Assembly (NCBI GenBank): GCA_947629515.1
Contig: CANRDY010000004.1
Span: forward strand, 19,090-83,089
From: an uncultured Clostridia bacterium
GTDB lineage: Bacteria; Bacillota; Clostridia; Christensenellales; Borkfalkiaceae
DNA length: 64,000 nt
Direction: 5' to 3'
Within the stretch, counting starts at the first letter, position 1. The number at the start of each line of letters is the position of its first letter. Position numbers and translations under genes: made by a program. Positions 41,196 to 49,651 of this stretch are shown here, in pieces. The notes under the pieces are model-generated. The model saw only the letters and a list, made by a program, of their open reading frames with translations, had not been told where the DNA came from and made no database searches.

Positions 41196-41603
41196 TTACT
41201 TTTTAATTACGTCAATACCCTCGCAACCCTCTTTACACAACAGAATTTCAGGCTGGCTAATAAGTATTGCATCGTGCACGGCGGGAACAAGATCGACTCG
41301 CCTTCCGTCGTAAATATAATTTTCGTCGTCGGAATTTGTAACGAACAGAACGTCCGATTGAAATTCAACGCTCTTTTCGGCGGGGTTCAGACAATAAGAA
41401 CAACTGCCGCTCAGCTTATACTTCACCGTAAAGGTTACGCCCACGCTGTCGTCATCGTAAATTTCAAAATTTCCGAAAACCTTAACGGTTCCGTCAATTT
41501 TGCAAAGCGGTATAAGACATTCGTCGTCGCTCGCTTCGTAATCGTACGAAAAGCCGCCCGTGTACTCGCCCTTGGCGCAGAGTTTTCTTACATCTATTTC
41601 CAT
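41196..41603 (-). CDS. YceD/DUF177-family protein
   Basis: 135 residues. Small acidic protein with the YceD pattern (an IDGTVKVFGNFEIYDD stretch and a CSYCLNP-type cysteine pair) directly upstream of rpmF. Homologues are linked to 23S rRNA maturation and ribosome assembly. A near-perfect promoter stands before it, so yceD-rpmF form one unit. Confidence 0.85.
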   Translation of the reverse strand: MEIDVRKLCAKGEYTGGFSYDYEASDDECLIPLCKIDGTVKVFGNFEIYDDDSVGVTFTVKYKLSGSCSYCLNPAEKSVEFQSDVLFVTNSDDENYIYDGRRVDLVPAVHDAILISQPEILLCKEGCEGIDVIKK

Positions 41604-41622
41604 ACCGAAAGTTGACTATCAA

Positions 41623-41651
41623 ATTATATTATAAGGGTAACGCTTTGTCAA
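41623..41651 (-). promoter_or_regulatory. Promoter of yceD-rpmF
   Basis: TTGACA (41646-41651), 17-bp spacer, TATAAT (41623-41628) on the minus strand. AGTTGAC over the -35 box is repeated inverted as GTCAACT in the leader (about 41610-41616). Confidence 0.83.
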
Positions 41652-41679
41652 CTCGTTTTGCGCCCGAATAGTTATTTTT

Positions 41680-42876
41680 TTATAAAAGTTCAGCCGTTTC
41701 TCTTGCAATAACGAGTTCTTCGTTGGTGGGAATGACAAGAACCTTGACTTTTGAATCCTTAGCCGAAATTTCGCGGATAGCGCCCGTGTTCTTGCCCGCG
41801 TTGGCCGCTTTGTCGAGCTTGACGCCGAGGAATTCAAGTCCCTCGCAAACTCCCGCGCGAACGACGGGCGTGTTTTCGCCTATGCCCGCGGTGAACACTA
41901 TGCAGTCAAGACCGCCCATCGCCGCCGCAAACGCACCGACGAACTTCTTGGTTTGATATGCGAACATATCGAGAGCAAGCGCACAACGCGCGTTGCCTTG
42001 CTCCGCACCGGCTATAAGGTCGCGGAAGTCGCTTGAAACGCCCGAAATTCCCGCAACGCCACACTTCTTGTTGAGGTAATTTATAACTTCAGCATGCGAC
42101 ATTCCCTTCTTCCTTGCAAGGAATTCAACGGCGGAAGCGTCGATATCGCCCGAACGCGTCCCCATGAGAACGCCCGCAAGAGGCGTAAAACCCATGGTCG
42201 TGTCGACGCACTTGCCGCCGTCTACCGCAGTTATCGAAGAGCCGTTGCCGAGGTGGCAGGTCACGATTTTAAGTTCCGAGGGCTTTTTGCCGAGGTACTT
42301 TGCCGCTTCTGCCGAAACGAACTTGTGGCTTGTGCCGTGGAAGCCGTATTTTCTTACGCCGAAGTTTTTGTAATCTTCGTAATCGATACCGTAAAGATAA
42401 GCCTTCTCGGGCATCGTTGCGTGGAACGACGTATCGAAAACGAGCGCCATAGGGGTTTTGGGCATAACTTCCATGCAGGCGCGCAAGCCCGTTGCCGCCG
42501 CGGGATTATGCAAGGGCGCAAGTTCGAAGGTCTTTTCTTCGAGAGTTTTAAGCACTTCGGGGGTGACGAGGGTCGTCTTTTTGAAGTATTCGCCACTCGC
42601 AACAACGCGGTGACCTACCGCGCCTATTTCGTCCATAGACTTAATAACGCCTATTTCTCCGTCGTGCAAAGCGTGAAGCACAAGCTCTATCGCAACCTTG
42701 TGGTTGGGCATGTCCTGCTCGTAAACTTTTTCTTTGCCGTTGCCCTTTGCTTTAAGGATCGAACCGGGTATTCCTATTCTCTCGCACCCGCCCTTGGCAA
42801 GCACTTGTTCGGTTTCCATGTCGATGAGCTGGTATTTAAGCGAAGAACTGCCCGCATTAACAACAAGTATTTTCAT
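41680..42876 (-). CDS. ackA: Acetate kinase
   Basis: 398 residues. Acetokinase family with NAGSSSLKYQL at the start, GHRVVASGEYF, and ATPase-fold motifs CHLGNGSSI and FTAGIGENTPVVR. It makes ATP from acetyl phosphate, the last step of fermentation to acetate. AGAGGT precedes the ATG. It follows pta by 19 bp in one unit. Confidence 0.96.
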   Translation of the reverse strand: MKILVVNAGSSSLKYQLIDMETEQVLAKGGCERIGIPGSILKAKGNGKEKVYEQDMPNHKVAIELVLHALHDGEIGVIKSMDEIGAVGHRVVASGEYFKKTTLVTPEVLKTLEEKTFELAPLHNPAAATGLRACMEVMPKTPMALVFDTSFHATMPEKAYLYGIDYEDYKNFGVRKYGFHGTSHKFVSAEAAKYLGKKPSELKIVTCHLGNGSSITAVDGGKCVDTTMGFTPLAGVLMGTRSGDIDASAVEFLARKKGMSHAEVINYLNKKCGVAGISGVSSDFRDLIAGAEQGNARCALALDMFAYQTKKFVGAFAAAMGGLDCIVFTAGIGENTPVVRAGVCEGLEFLGVKLDKAANAGKNTGAIREISAKDSKVKVLVIPTNEELVIARETAELL

Positions 42877-42895
42877 TATTGACCTCTTTTAAAGT

Positions 42896-43900
42896 TTATT
42901 CCGCCTGAAGCGCGGTAACGGCTACGGTGGCAACTATGTCCTCTACGTTGCAACCCCTCGAAAGGTCGTTCAAAGGCTTGGCAAAGCCCTGACATACGGG
43001 ACCTATCGCCATGTACTTGCCGAAGCGTTGCGCGATTTTGTAACCTATGTTGCCCGCGTTGATATTGGGGAACACAAACACGTTTGCGTGACCCGCAACC
43101 TTTGAACCGGGAGCTTTGAGCTGGCCTACTTCGGGCGCGACGGCGGCGTCGAACTGGAATTCGCCGTCGAGCGCAAGGTCGGGCGCGGCAGCCTTTGCAA
43201 GGGCGGTCGCCTGCTGAACCTTGGGTACGGTCTGATAGAATTTATCATCGTTTCCGCTGCCCTTTGTCGAGAACGAAAGCATAGCGACCCTCGGTTCTAT
43301 CCCCGCTATATCCTTTGCGGTCTTAGCCGAAGTTATTGCAATATCGGCAAGCTGTTCTGCCGTGGGTTCGATATTTATCGCGCAATCGGCAAAAACGGCT
43401 ACGCCGTCGGGGTTGTAGGGATTATTTTTATCGGGAGCTATCAATATAAAACAGCTTGAAACGGTTTTGATACCGGGAGCGGTCTTGACGACCTGCAAGC
43501 CGGGACGGAGCGTATTTGCCGTGGAATGGCACGCGCCCGAGACATAGCCGTCGACGTCGCCCGCTTTGAGCATGAGCGCGCCGAACATCGTTCTGTCCTT
43601 TGCCTGAACCTTTGCCTCTTCTTCGGTCATTCCCTTTGCCTTTCTCGCTTCGTACAGGATAGCCGCGTATTTTTCGGCCTTATCGGAAGTGAGCGGGTCG
43701 ATAAGGGTCACGCCCGTAAGATCGACTTCGGGCGCAACTTTTTTGCACTCCGCCTCATTGCCGATGAGCACTATCTTTGCGATCCCCTCTTTGGTTATCT
43801 GCGCCGCCGCTTCGATAACGCGCTTATCCTCGCCCTCGCAAAGAACTATTGTCTTGTGACGGGCAGCCGCCTTTGCCTTGATTTCGTCAAGTAATGACAT
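42896..43900 (-). CDS. pta: Phosphate acetyltransferase
   Basis: 334 residues, the short Pta without the N-terminal regulatory domains. Motifs GDVDGYVSGACHSTANTLRPG and the C-terminal GNIGYKIAQRFGK region. It interconverts acetyl-CoA and acetyl phosphate. AAGGAG precedes the ATG. It diverges from tmcAL, whose product uses acetate, a possible functional link. Confidence 0.95.
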   Translation of the reverse strand: MSLLDEIKAKAAARHKTIVLCEGEDKRVIEAAAQITKEGIAKIVLIGNEAECKKVAPEVDLTGVTLIDPLTSDKAEKYAAILYEARKAKGMTEEEAKVQAKDRTMFGALMLKAGDVDGYVSGACHSTANTLRPGLQVVKTAPGIKTVSSCFILIAPDKNNPYNPDGVAVFADCAINIEPTAEQLADIAITSAKTAKDIAGIEPRVAMLSFSTKGSGNDDKFYQTVPKVQQATALAKAAAPDLALDGEFQFDAAVAPEVGQLKAPGSKVAGHANVFVFPNINAGNIGYKIAQRFGKYMAIGPVCQGFAKPLNDLSRGCNVEDIVATVAVTALQAE

Positions 43901-44012
43901 ATCCTTTCTCCTTAAATTACTTTATTTTTCCGACAAATTAATATATAATATAGCCGTCGGATATCTACCGTAGATTATTATATAACAGATTTTTGAGAAA
44001 GTAAAGGTTAAA

Positions 44013-45317
44013 ATGAAAATTTGTGCGATAATTTGTGAATTCAACCCCTTTCATAACGGTCATAAATATTTGATAGAACGCGCAAAGGTGCTTTCGGGGT
44101 GCGACGCGGTGCTGTGCGTTATGAGCGGAAGTTTTACCCAACGCGGCGAAATATGCGTTCAGAACAAGCTCGACCGCGCCCGTCACGCCGTGTTGAACGG
44201 TGCGGACTGCGTTATAGAACTCCCCACCGCTTTCTCGGTCGCACCCGCCGAAATTTTTGCAAAAGGCGCAATAAAACTAATAAACGCGATAACTTCCGCC
44301 GAAGTTCTGGCGTTCGGCTGCGAGGACGACGACCCCCAACTCATTATGCGGTCTGCGAAAATCCTTCTTTCCGAGGGCGAAAAATTCCGCAATGCGCTTG
44401 CGGAAAAACTCGGCTCGGGGGAAAGTTATATAAGGGCGTATACCGCGGCTTTCGGGGAATGCGGCGGCAACGCGCGTTTTCTTTCCCGCCCCAACAATCT
44501 GCTCGCCGTAGAGTACGCAAAAGCCGTGCTCTCCTTTAAGTCGCGGGGCGGCTACGGGCGAACCGATGATTTGCGAACCGATAAGGTGCGAACATTCACC
44601 CAAACCGACAAGGCGAAAACTTGCGAGGAGCAAAGCCGAACTTTGGATATTTTACCCATAAAACGCGTCGGCGCGGAACACGGCGAAACAGAGCTTAAAA
44701 ACGGCATTTCTTCTGCCGAAGCCATACGTAAAAACCCCCGCGACCCGTTGGCAAGGGCTTGCGTTCCGCCTTGCGTTTTTGACGATTTAGGCGACATTTC
44801 CGCACAAAATAAGCTGTTTTACGCCTTTTTGAACTTCAAATTGCTTCAAACCCAACCGCAAACGCTCGCAAGAATTTACGGCTGTTCTGAGGGTTTGGAA
44901 AACAAAATCATTTCGTGCGCGGATATGCCCGCCGAGGACATTATAAAAAACTGTTCGGGCAAGCGTTATTCCAATGCCCGCATACGCAGAATTTTGACGG
45001 CGAATCTTTTGGAATTGTACGCCGACGACTGCGCGCGCTATCTCAAAAGCCCCCTTTATATAAAGCCGCTCGCCGTTAAAAAGGACCGCGCCGACGAGAT
45101 TTTGAACGCCCTTTCCTCCTCCGCTTTTCCATTGATTATGAGAAAAAAGGACGAAGACAAACTATGCGGCGACGCGCTTAAATGCTACAAAAGCGATCTG
45201 TTCGCCTATAAAATCCATAACTTTATCGGTAATTTCAGCGGCGGTGTCTGCGGCGGCGGAGACGGCGGTTCAAACGCAATCAAGGCGACCGACTTCGGCT
45301 ATTGCCGATTCGTCTGA
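44013..45317 (+). CDS. tmcAL: tRNA(Met) cytidine acetate ligase with low-complexity insert
   Basis: 434 residues. Nucleotidyltransferase-like fold with CEFNPFHNGHKYL near residue 8 and SFTQRG. It uses ATP and acetate to acetylate C34 of elongator tRNA-Met (known for B. subtilis TmcAL). About 35 residues rich in R/T/D/K (about 177-212, with RTDDLRTDKVRT) are inserted before the conserved IKRVG segment; flanking regions match the family. AAAGG precedes the ATG. It is divergent from pta-ackA. Confidence 0.93.
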   Translation: MKICAIICEFNPFHNGHKYLIERAKVLSGCDAVLCVMSGSFTQRGEICVQNKLDRARHAVLNGADCVIELPTAFSVAPAEIFAKGAIKLINAITSAEVLAFGCEDDDPQLIMRSAKILLSEGEKFRNALAEKLGSGESYIRAYTAAFGECGGNARFLSRPNNLLAVEYAKAVLSFKSRGGYGRTDDLRTDKVRTFTQTDKAKTCEEQSRTLDILPIKRVGAEHGETELKNGISSAEAIRKNPRDPLARACVPPCVFDDLGDISAQNKLFYAFLNFKLLQTQPQTLARIYGCSEGLENKIISCADMPAEDIIKNCSGKRYSNARIRRILTANLLELYADDCARYLKSPLYIKPLAVKKDRADEILNALSSSAFPLIMRKKDEDKLCGDALKCYKSDLFAYKIHNFIGNFSGGVCGGGDGGSNAIKATDFGYCRFV

Positions 45318-45408
45318 AAGGGTTACGGTAAAAAAACTTTCGGTTCAAAAAAATAAAAATCAAAAAAACAGCGGCTGTTCGTTCAATAAACAGTCTGCCG
45401 TTAAATTA

Positions 45409-45435
45409 AAAGAGCGGTTCCGTCGACCGCTCTTT
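45409..45435. terminator. Bidirectional terminator between tmcAL and rluB
   Basis: 10-bp stem AAAGAGCGGT/ACCGCTCTTT with a 7-nt loop. Minus-strand tail TTTTAATTT is the better U-tract; the flanking genes converge. Confidence 0.7.
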
Positions 45436-45506
45436 ACGTTAAAAAATTAACGAAACTTCGTTGAAATTGCAAAATTTACGCCGAAAATCAACCAAAACAA
45501 ACGCCG

Positions 45507-46205
45507 TCAAAGACTGTTGAGGTAGGCGATTTCCTGCTTTGTGAGCTTGCGATACGCGCCTCTGTCAAGTCCTTTTAAGGTGAGTTCGCCGATTTTTATG
45601 CGCTTTAACAGCATAACTTCCTTGCCGATCGCGGCAAACATCTTGCGAATTTCTCTGTTTTTGCCCTCTGTTATCGTTATATGTACTTTGGTATACGCCT
45701 TGTTGGTTTCGACTATGTGCGCCTTGCACTTCTTTGTCTTGTAACCGTCGATCTCGATGCCGCTTCTTATGGGGTTAAGAGCGGCTTCGGTCAGCGTTCC
45801 CTCCACCTTTACAAGGTAGGTTTTGGGAATTTCGTGCGAGGGGTGCGAAAGCCTTTGGGCGAGGTCGCCGTCGGTGGTTAAAATGAGCAAGCCCTCGCTG
45901 TCGTAGTCGAGTCTGCCGACGGGAAAAATTCTGCCTGTGCTCTTGGGAAGAAGATCAAGAACCGTCTTTCTTCCTCTGTCGTCGGAAACGGCGGTAATAT
46001 AGCCCTTGGGCTTGTTTAAAATATAGTATTCGTTTGTTTTGACCGTCACCTTAACTCCGTTATATAAAACTTCGTCGCTTTCGGAAACGTCCATACCGAG
46101 CGTAGCTGCCGCGCCGTTCACGGTGACTTTGCCCTCTTCTATAATTTTATCGCACTCCCTGCGCGCGGCAATTCCCGCCGCCGCAAGAAACTTGTTTATA
46201 CGCAT
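45507..46205 (-). CDS. rluB: RsuA/RluB-family pseudouridine synthase
   Basis: 232 residues. N-terminal S4 domain (INKFLAAAGIAARRECDKII) and catalytic domain with the Asp in GRLDYDSEGLLILTTDG. It isomerises a uridine in the large-subunit (RluB) or small-subunit (RsuA) rRNA; the gene context (downstream of scpAB-ytfIJ-dac) matches the RluB-type gene of Clostridia. Confidence 0.92.
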   Translation of the reverse strand: MRINKFLAAAGIAARRECDKIIEEGKVTVNGAAATLGMDVSESDEVLYNGVKVTVKTNEYYILNKPKGYITAVSDDRGRKTVLDLLPKSTGRIFPVGRLDYDSEGLLILTTDGDLAQRLSHPSHEIPKTYLVKVEGTLTEAALNPIRSGIEIDGYKTKKCKAHIVETNKAYTKVHITITEGKNREIRKMFAAIGKEVMLLKRIKIGELTLKGLDRGAYRKLTKQEIAYLNSL

Positions 46206-46248
46206 TTATATGAACCCTTATAAGCAATTATCGCTAAAATCTATCCGC

Positions 46249-47262
46249 TTATATACTATATAAATCGCGCTTCAAAATCAAGTCTTTTTGGTCAAAAATT
46301 TGTAATTCGGCAACAACTTCGCCTTTTGTAGTTTTTTTGCAACTCTTCAAAGATATCACTCTGTAATTGATTTCCTGCGTACATTTTGTTACAAAATTGA
46401 CCGATTTTTCAAGTTTGCAAGGTACTATGCCACACATAAATACCTTATTTTCACTTATTTTATGGAGTTCGTAATTGTTGAACGCGTTATTTAAAAGGCA
46501 CGAACTTCTCTCGTACATATCGGGGCAATTCAAAACTACGCAAAGAATGCACATACCCTCTCTTTCGGCGGAGCTTACAAGACACCTACCCGCGCGGGTC
46601 GTGTAACCCGTTTTAACGCCGTTCGCGCCCTCGAAGTTGTAGAGCATTTTATTTTTGTTTGAGAAGTTGCGGAATTTTCCCTTATAGCTTTTAGTACCAA
46701 CCGCCTCTTTGAAAACGGGGTTTTGCATTGCCGTTCGGGCAATTTCGCACAAATCTCTCGCCGTTGTGTAATGCCCATCGGCGGGCAGTCCGCTCGGATT
46801 TTGAAAGTGCGTGCTCTCTGCTCCTATTTGCCGCGCGCGCTCGTTCATTAATTCCACAAACGCCTCAACGCTCCCAGCGCGGTGAATGGCAAGCGCTTCA
46901 GCCGCGTCGTTGCCCGAACGCAACAAAAGCCCGTAAAGCAGATCTCTTATATCTATCTCTTCGTCTTTTTTAAGATAGATACTCGAACCCTCCACCCCGA
47001 CCGCCTCGTCGGGAACGGTAATTATTTCGTCAAGGTCGCAGTCCTCGGCGATTATCAAAGCCGTCATAATCTTTGTAGTGCTCGCCATGGGAAGCTGTTT
47101 TTCGGCGTTCGCGCTCTCCAAAACCGTGCCCGTGGTCAGCTCCATCGTAATTTCCGCCGACGCGCTCGCTTCGGCGGTGACGTTCTTCATTTTTAACGCG
47201 CAGAGCGAAATACCCGAAATCACGAGCAAAAGGCAGGCTGCGCGCAGATATTTTTTAGCCAT
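46249..47262 (-). CDS. D-alanyl-D-alanine carboxypeptidase (DacF/DacB-type)
   Basis: 337 residues. Signal peptide (residues 1-30), penicillin-binding serine in STTK (about 62), SGND motif, and KTGYT. It trims the terminal D-Ala of peptidoglycan stem peptides. It overlaps the end of ytfJ by 8 bp and sits in the ytfI-ytfJ-dac-rluB unit, where a sporulation-linked carboxypeptidase is often found. Also belongs to the two such genes in this window; the other is at 54.4 kb. Confidence 0.9.
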   Translation of the reverse strand: MAKKYLRAACLLLVISGISLCALKMKNVTAEASASAEITMELTTGTVLESANAEKQLPMASTTKIMTALIIAEDCDLDEIITVPDEAVGVEGSSIYLKKDEEIDIRDLLYGLLLRSGNDAAEALAIHRAGSVEAFVELMNERARQIGAESTHFQNPSGLPADGHYTTARDLCEIARTAMQNPVFKEAVGTKSYKGKFRNFSNKNKMLYNFEGANGVKTGYTTRAGRCLVSSAEREGMCILCVVLNCPDMYERSSCLLNNAFNNYELHKISENKVFMCGIVPCKLEKSVNFVTKCTQEINYRVISLKSCKKTTKGEVVAELQIFDQKDLILKRDLYSI

Positions 47263-47629
47263 TGTCGGTCAATTTTCTGACAAGCTCCCCCGTCTTTTCG
47301 ACGAGCGTGTCGATAGCCCCCTCTTCAAGTTTGAGCAGTTTGCAACCCTTGCCGTCGTCAACGATAAACCCCTTGGGCTTGACGGTAATAACCGTTCCGT
47401 TCCCGCCCGCCAGCTTAAAGCCGTCGGCTTCCTTAAAGGTTTTAACGTCGCCGTACTCGCCCCCGCCGCTCAGGTTCACCACCGTAACCGAGCTTAAAGG
47501 TATAACTTCCGTACCGCTCACCGTCACGATCGGCTTGCCGACGACGGTATTTGCGTCGGCTACCTTTTCGACCGAGATCGCGGGTGAATCAAATTCGTTT
47601 TTAACGTTCTTTTTAAGTTTTCCGTTCAT
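47255..47629 (-). CDS. GerW/YtfJ-family sporulation protein
   Basis: 124 residues. GKPIVTVSGTEVIPLSSVTV followed by GGGEYGD is the YtfJ (GerW) pattern. The family is associated with spore formation and germination, though its biochemical role is not settled. It overlaps the DUF2953 gene by 17 bp and the carboxypeptidase by 8 bp, so the three are translated as a unit. GGGAGAAG precedes the ATG. Confidence 0.85.
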   Translation of the reverse strand: MNGKLKKNVKNEFDSPAISVEKVADANTVVGKPIVTVSGTEVIPLSSVTVVNLSGGGEYGDVKTFKEADGFKLAGGNGTVITVKPKGFIVDDGKGCKLLKLEEGAIDTLVEKTGELVRKLTDNG

Positions 47630-48140
47630 TTAACTTCTCCCAAATAAGAATTAAAATTATTTTGCCAACCACGAGCGAATTTACGATCGTGACCGCTTTC
47701 ATATAGAACCGCACGTAGCCGTGCTCCATATTCAGAACGGCGTAATTTCGAAGTTTGGCGTAGTTGCCGTTTATCTGAATGAACTTGTATATCGCCGTAG
47801 TCAAGGCGTTTTGAGCAAGCGCGGCGCAGGCGTTGCCGTCCTTTTGCAACCCGTAATCACCGAGCTGAACTATCTTGAAAATGCAAAGACTGTTAAAAAT
47901 TTTATACGCGCTTCTTCGCACGACTTTGAGGTTGATTTTTTTGCTCTTGCCGTTTATCTCCATTTCGGTCGGCTTATCTTTAACGGTATTTGCGTTAAAA
48001 AATGTGACGAACCGAAAAAATCCGACGTTCAACCCCGCGTATTTTTCCTCGGAATTGAAGTAAATATAGTTGTAAAGATGCACGGGAAAGAGCGTCAACG
48101 CAAACCCTATGGCAGTCATATACACCATAGCTTCATTCAT
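47613..48140 (-). CDS. DUF2953 (YtfI-like) membrane-associated protein
   Basis: About 175 residues from ATG 48140 (frame continues to 48176). Hydrophobic N-terminus and a hydrophobic C-terminal segment (VNSLVVGKIILILIW) flank a basic/aromatic middle. Identification as the YtfI/DUF2953 family rests mostly on context: it directly precedes ytfJ, as in many spore formers. Shorter than usual; start site uncertain and no good ribosome-binding site. Confidence 0.5.
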   Translation of the reverse strand: MNEAMVYMTAIGFALTLFPVHLYNYIYFNSEEKYAGLNVGFFRFVTFFNANTVKDKPTEMEINGKSKKINLKVVRRSAYKIFNSLCIFKIVQLGDYGLQKDGNACAALAQNALTTAIYKFIQINGNYAKLRNYAVLNMEHGYVRFYMKAVTIVNSLVVGKIILILIWEKLNERKT

Positions 48141-48283
48141 AAACTTATTATTTGTAACACAAAAGTAAATATACAAAAAGCAAAGTTTTCATATTAAAAA
48201 GGCGTTAAAAAAGACGGCTTGAATGAGTGTGTTTCTTAGAAAACCAAAAAATAAAATTTTATCGGAATACACCTTTGGGCGGG

Positions 48284-48318
48284 TAAAAAAACAGCGAGGA
48301 ACTTTCCTCGCCGTTTTT
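48284..48318. terminator. Terminator closing the ECF/TetR cassette
   Basis: 12-bp stem AACGGCGAGGAA/TTCCTCGCTGTT on the minus strand with a short loop, then T7. The opposite strand also has a U-run (CGTTTTT), so it could work both ways. It insulates ytfI from the cassette. Confidence 0.8.
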
Positions 48319-48327
48319 GTACAACAT

Positions 48328-48575
48328 TTTATAGCACTTTGCTCAGATACTTTTTAATTGCACCAATGCTTGCGCTTGTCTTTGCGCCGTGAATGAAAAA
48401 CCTCGACCAATCAATCCATATAGGATTGAAAGCTGTTTTCAAACTGCGTTTTTACTGCTTCTTTGAGAGCGGCGGTCACATCGAACGCACCGCCGATTTT
48501 AGCCGTCTCTTTTGAGTAATCTCCCGATTCAAAAGCAAGATCGTATATAGTTTTATCTACTTTTTTATTTCGCAT
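48328..48575 (-). pseudogene. Small unknown gene broken by a 4-bp duplication
   Basis: Minus-strand frame MRNKKVDKTIYDLAFESGDY... runs 54 codons to a TGA at 48411. At that stop the sequence is ATTGATTGG; removing one ATTG copy joins it to ...WSRFFIHGAKTSASIGAIKK ending at TAA 48328, giving about 80 residues. The start (ATG 48575) overlaps the TetR-fusion stop by 11 bp, suggesting it was the third gene of the cassette. Not recognised. If the break is real, the truncated 54-residue product might still be made. Confidence 0.5.
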
Positions 48576-49641
48576 TGCCGTTCAGATACGGCTTCATTAT
48601 CGCGGGCAGAAACATCGTGCAAAACGTTTTGGCGCGCTCCTCAAAGCTGTACGCCCCGCCCGACATACCCCAACAGAGCATTTCGCCGTAAATGACATCC
48701 GTAAGCGCATCGGCAAGCGCGTCTATCGGCGTATCCTCTTTGAGTTCCCCCCGTTCAACGCCCGTTTGTATCATTCCTTTCATGGATTCGTTGTCCATGC
48801 GGAGTTTTTCCTTGTCGTAAGGGTTCTCCACGAGATCGGGGTCAACGATATTGCGCACCCATTCCTGACAGAGTTTTAGCCCATCCCGTTCGATATGTCC
48901 CGAAAAAGTTACCATATAAAACGCCAACCGATCCATAAACGGTCCGTCGTAGTTTTGCGCTTCCTCGTAGATCTCACGAAACATATCGTGGCTTATCGCA
49001 AAAACCACATCTTCCTTGCGCTTGAAATAGGTATAAAATGTTCCGTTTGCAACGCCGCACGCCTTTGTGATCTCTTCGACCGAGGTATTTACAAGTCCCT
49101 TTTCGCGGATGATGACCTTTGCCGTTTCCAACAATTTCTTCCTTGTTTCCAAAGCGGCAAGTTTTCTGTTTGTCATTTTTTCAGACATAAGTCCTCCGCT
49201 TCCCTGCGCCGCACTTCGTAGCTGTTCGGCTTTCTTTGTGAGCGCGATGTATGCCGCAAACGGATCGTCTATCGTGAGCACGGTCTGCTCCATCGGGCAA
49301 AGCCCCGTCCCCTCACGATTGATAATGTTTGGCGTAAGCGCGGCGTATTCTGCGCAAATTCCGTATTTTTTCAGCACGGCAAGACCGCCCTCCGAAATCA
49401 CTTCGGCAAATACGCCTTCCACGCCCATCAGAACATACAAATTAGCGGCGGCTTTGCCTACGATCCTGTCTGCGGCGCAAGCGCCATGCAAGTTTTCTCC
49501 CCGCCCTATCCAATCCAGGAGAGGACGGATACCCCGCAATCTGCTTGTAAGAATACGGTCGTCCTTTTGCACAATGCACGTCAGATTTTCTTCTTTAAGC
49601 CGCTCGCCGAGTCGGGCGAGCGAAACCGACATTTCGGTCAT
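48565..49641 (-). CDS. Fusion of DUF1893 (TM1506-like) domain and TetR-family regulator
   Basis: 358 residues. Residues about 1-145 match DUF1893, a deaminase-fold domain of unknown function: SRLRGIRPLLDWIGRG, AADRIVGKAAANLY, and NREGTGLCPME at its end. A linker leads to a complete TetR regulator from about residue 155 (helix-turn-helix TSVEEITKACGVANGTFYTYFKRKED, residues about 190-215) with a ligand-binding C-terminal half. Normally these are separate proteins. It lies 10 bp after an ECF-type transporter gene and behind a promoter with a palindrome, so auto-regulation of the pair is likely. AAAGGG precedes the ATG. Confidence 0.85.
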   Translation of the reverse strand: MTEMSVSLARLGERLKEENLTCIVQKDDRILTSRLRGIRPLLDWIGRGENLHGACAADRIVGKAAANLYVLMGVEGVFAEVISEGGLAVLKKYGICAEYAALTPNIINREGTGLCPMEQTVLTIDDPFAAYIALTKKAEQLRSAAQGSGGLMSEKMTNRKLAALETRKKLLETAKVIIREKGLVNTSVEEITKACGVANGTFYTYFKRKEDVVFAISHDMFREIYEEAQNYDGPFMDRLAFYMVTFSGHIERDGLKLCQEWVRNIVDPDLVENPYDKEKLRMDNESMKGMIQTGVERGELKEDTPIDALADALTDVIYGEMLCWGMSGGAYSFEERAKTFCTMFLPAIMKPYLNGNAK

Positions 49642-49651
49642 AACGCACCCT

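Noticed and set aside
44545..44650. Frameshift or intron in tmcAL
   Set aside because: The frame stays open through the insert and conserved sequence resumes in phase, so an in-frame insertion is the better reading.
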